This document shows, one piece after another, positions 61,518 through 64,000 of a stretch of 64,000 nucleotides of DNA. This DNA is from Sclerotinia nivalis (lineage: Eukaryota; Ascomycota; Leotiomycetes; Helotiales; Sclerotiniaceae): positions 7,378,001-7,442,000 of the forward strand of contig JAPEIS010000001.1 of the NCBI GenBank assembly GCA_029531795.1, read 5' to 3'. The translations under genes and the position numbers were made by a program. Position 1 is the first letter of the stretch; every line of letters starts with the position of its first letter. The notes beneath the pieces were generated by a model. The model searched no databases. It was given only the letters and a program-made list of their open reading frames with translations, and was not told the DNA's origin.

Positions 61518-62482
61518 GCCCTCCTCCCTCCTCAACTTAATTCACCCTTCCCCCTCCCTCCTCCCGAAACTTTCTCAAAGACAAGAATACAAATTAGAGT
61601 TAGTCTATTGATATATCCTCACTTCTTATTTCCTACTATAAAAATATTGTGAGAAAGTTGGATTACTAGGGCCACATACGTAGTTAGTTTATGGGCATTA
61701 CTAGGTTATATGATCCTTCGTAGTTAAATATAAGGAGAAGGCTTCGTTTTCCCTTTTAAAGGAATCAATTGTTTTTCATTAATCTTTTTGTATATCTACT
61801 GTATACAATCCCAACCCATTATTAATCATATTAGTTCTACTATTCGAAGTTTATATAATATAGTCTGATCAGTTCGTATCCTATTCCCCCTCGTAGCGTG
61901 CTATCGGGACGCAAGTATCTCGACCTACCTCTTTCACAATATATAGAAATCTAAGTGAATAAATGAAATGAAATGAAGAATACGAATACAAGCAATTAGT
62001 TTCAATTTTCCCCAAATCCAAAAGTAAAGATAAAGGTAATAGATAATAAACGCATCTATAATGAATAGATTATCTATAATGAACAAATTATCTATAAGTT
62101 TCACTCTTGAGGTTATGGAATATAAAAGATAAAATGAACTGGAGTGAAAGTTGAATAGAATAGAATAAACAGAAAATAGTAGAAGAATAGTAAGACGTTT
62201 TGAATCGCCAGGAAGATATTCTCGGAAGGAAGTTTTGTTCCGTGAATGAAGAGAGGAGATTACCCTTCATATCTTTATTTGATCAATACTGATGGGATAC
62301 TTACTTTACCCACTTTAGATATAGGTACTTAAATCTGTCGAGTGGCTCGCTTTCTCCTATTCACTCATCCGTCTTTGCAAGCGAATTCGGAAGTAGTAAA
62401 TTTGAATGGCAAACATGATTTCTTATCAAATTCAACACTGGGAGAAGATTTTGAATGTAAATGGTTATGCCTAGATGAAAAT

Positions 62483-62558
62483 CGGCCATTAATCTACTGT
62501 GATGCCATTACCATGAGCAACGGTCATTAATTCACTGTGATGCCATTCCCACGAGCTG
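62483..62558. repeat. two-copy 38-bp tandem duplication
   Basis: Unit 1 (62483-62520) and unit 2 (62521-62558) are adjacent, equal in length, and differ at about seven positions; both contain CACTGTGATGCCATT or a close form. Non-coding context. Confidence 0.8.
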
Positions 62559-64000
62559 CCATGTCAATCATTTCTTGACACTTACATTACCTTCAACCAA
62601 CTAATAGTATCGTGACTTCGCCTCCTTTAGCGAAGATCGGAGTCATTCCATTTCTCAACACATCAGATGACCTTACCGAAAAGTGATCACTATGACGCCG
62701 ACGCCGTACCACAACATGATATTTACAGAATATCGAGATCTCCGGTGCATATAACCCGATACAAACCCACGGTGAGATATGATGTTGTGGAACTGTAGGC
62801 TCGTGATGATAAGAATATCTGTTTGGAAAGGTGCTGGTGCTGCCATTGAGATTCTCGAAGGAAACCAAATTTGTGATCACGGAAGAAGGTTGTGAGCGGG
62901 GTGAGTATGTGACCTCTTAAAATCTTTGCATTGCCACATTAGGAAAAAGAACACGAGAGATGAACTAACATCTTTTGAATTCGTGGAGCATTTTGTTCAC
63001 AAAACATGAAGGCGAGAATAGGTACACGATTCTTCAGATTGAGGTAAATCAAGTTGGATGTAAGTTGGATGACTGCAAGCAGAATATAGTTTTCCCATAT
63101 ACTTTCAATGGATTGTAAAATTGGTGATAAGTTCTAGAGACGTTGTAAATTATCATGAGAAAAGCTTGCAAGTATTTCCAGCTTGCCAAGAACGGCTAAT
63201 AATGAGACCCTTGGTAATATATCGAACCGTAATATCTCATGCAGCCATACTTGCATTAGGATCGTTTCGACTTAATCTTAGTCAAGAGCTGAACTTCATG
63301 ATTTCAGAGTCCAATCATACTATGTGAATACGAATTGGCATAAACACCATAGTAGGGAATTCCGACCACGGAACTATCCAAAGTCCAGTGGCGTTACTCG
63401 ACCCAAGGTCGAGATGAGTTAACAGTGACACTTCCACAATCCAATAACCAACATTGGTGATTGAGTAATATGCAAGTAGATGGAAGAGAAAGTGACAGGA
63501 TCACAAAAACTTCATATAAATTTTGAAGGCAAGATGATAGAAATAGAGTATAGAACTTACTTGGTGCACGGCATATGAAATATCAAAGTGTTAATCGATA
63601 TGCGAGTACGAGCTGTCATATCTCAGTCCACTTCCCAAAATTCTTCATAATTCTTGATCAATACTTTTTGGATGAAAGATTTCTCGGTATGGACATATTC
63701 CGGGGCAGGCCAAAAGATACGTTCCCGACCATTCTAGTGAGCCCGAGCATCACCGCCGTAGTAGTAAATAAAAACTTATCTCATGTCATGTCATGATACC
63801 TTGAACTGGTTATGTAGTGAGTATTTATTTCAATAGGTGCATAGTACACTGTATCTTGATCTATTGGATGAGAAGCCATTGGCAGTAGAAAGAATTTGGG
63901 GGAACGTAGTACGAAAGCATTCACCTCCTCATTTGCATGGGAGCATCCTGAAGAATTCGAATGCATTCGTGCGATGCGGTATCACTGAGTGTCACTACCT

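Larger units (their letters stand above)
59235..64000. other. long gene-poor AT-rich region
   Basis: No convincing gene in ~4.7 kb. It has a third retroposon copy (60254-60453), two GGATTGGTGGAT-type minisatellites (60182-60263 and 61345-61517), a 38-bp tandem duplication (62483-62558) and many ATA/GATA simple runs. Short open frames lack family resemblance. A noncoding transcript cannot be excluded. Confidence 0.55.

Noticed and set aside
61179..61535. Ile/His/Pro/Ser repeat frame
   Set aside because: A translation of the GGATTGATGGAT minisatellite.

Overview
This is a stretch of filamentous ascomycete nuclear DNA. The gene content fits a plant-associated Leotiomycete, most likely of the Botrytis/Sclerotinia group. 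That placement is an inference from gene families, short GT-AG introns (mostly 46-90 nt, with CTAAC/CTGAC-type branch points) and long AT-rich intergenic DNA; no marker gene settles it. I built 17 intact protein-coding models by joining reading frames across 37 introns. There are no rRNA genes, no tRNA genes I could recognise, and nothing prokaryotic.

Layout. 1-13.5 kb is an accessory-looking region: a six-cysteine hydrophobin-like secreted protein (2.4 kb), two intact BTB/POZ-domain genes facing each other (4.7-5.9 kb on + and 6.8-8.0 kb on -), a decayed third BTB copy (9.4-10.7 kb), a further coding-like relic (11.1-11.5 kb), a foldback transposon remnant (3.7-4.0 kb) and a short retroposon with a perfect 13-bp target duplication (8.28-8.52 kb). 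At 13.6-14.7 kb lies a secreted family-5 carbohydrate esterase (cutinase/acetylxylan esterase) with a Gly/Ser-rich N-terminal repeat. A second retroposon copy lies at 15.4-15.6 kb.

16-24 kb holds housekeeping membrane genes: a TOK1-type two-pore K+ channel (-), an SRF1-like phospholipase D regulator (-) and a mitochondrial K+/H+ exchange-related protein (+). 24-28.3 kb holds two tandem paralogues of a fungal cysteine-cluster family (DUF3716-like). 30-37 kb holds a KRE6/SKN1 beta-1,6-glucan synthesis protein (+) and isopropylmalate isomerase LEU1 (-). 38.9-42.3 kb is the mismatch-repair gene PMS1 (-). 43.7-45.7 kb is an AreB-type GATA factor (-) with signs of several alternative starts. 47.7-48.8 kb is the ribosome-biogenesis gene KRR1 (+). 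50-51.4 kb is a secreted S1/P1 nuclease (+) with a 12-nt microexon. 52.1-55.3 kb is a large unrecognised HEXXH protein (-). 57.1-59.2 kb is an MFS drug/H+ antiporter (+). 59.2-64 kb is gene-poor and rich in simple repeats, with a third retroposon copy.

The genes are independent eukaryotic units, with no operon or metabolic cluster. The secreted or surface products (hydrophobin-like, CE5 esterase, S1/P1 nuclease, MFS exporter) are the kind of repertoire a plant-infecting or saprotrophic fungus uses. AreB (nitrogen metabolite control) and LEU1 (leucine synthesis) are core metabolism. The most unusual material is the family of ~200-bp retroposons with conserved ends and unrelated middles, and the multi-start structure of areB.
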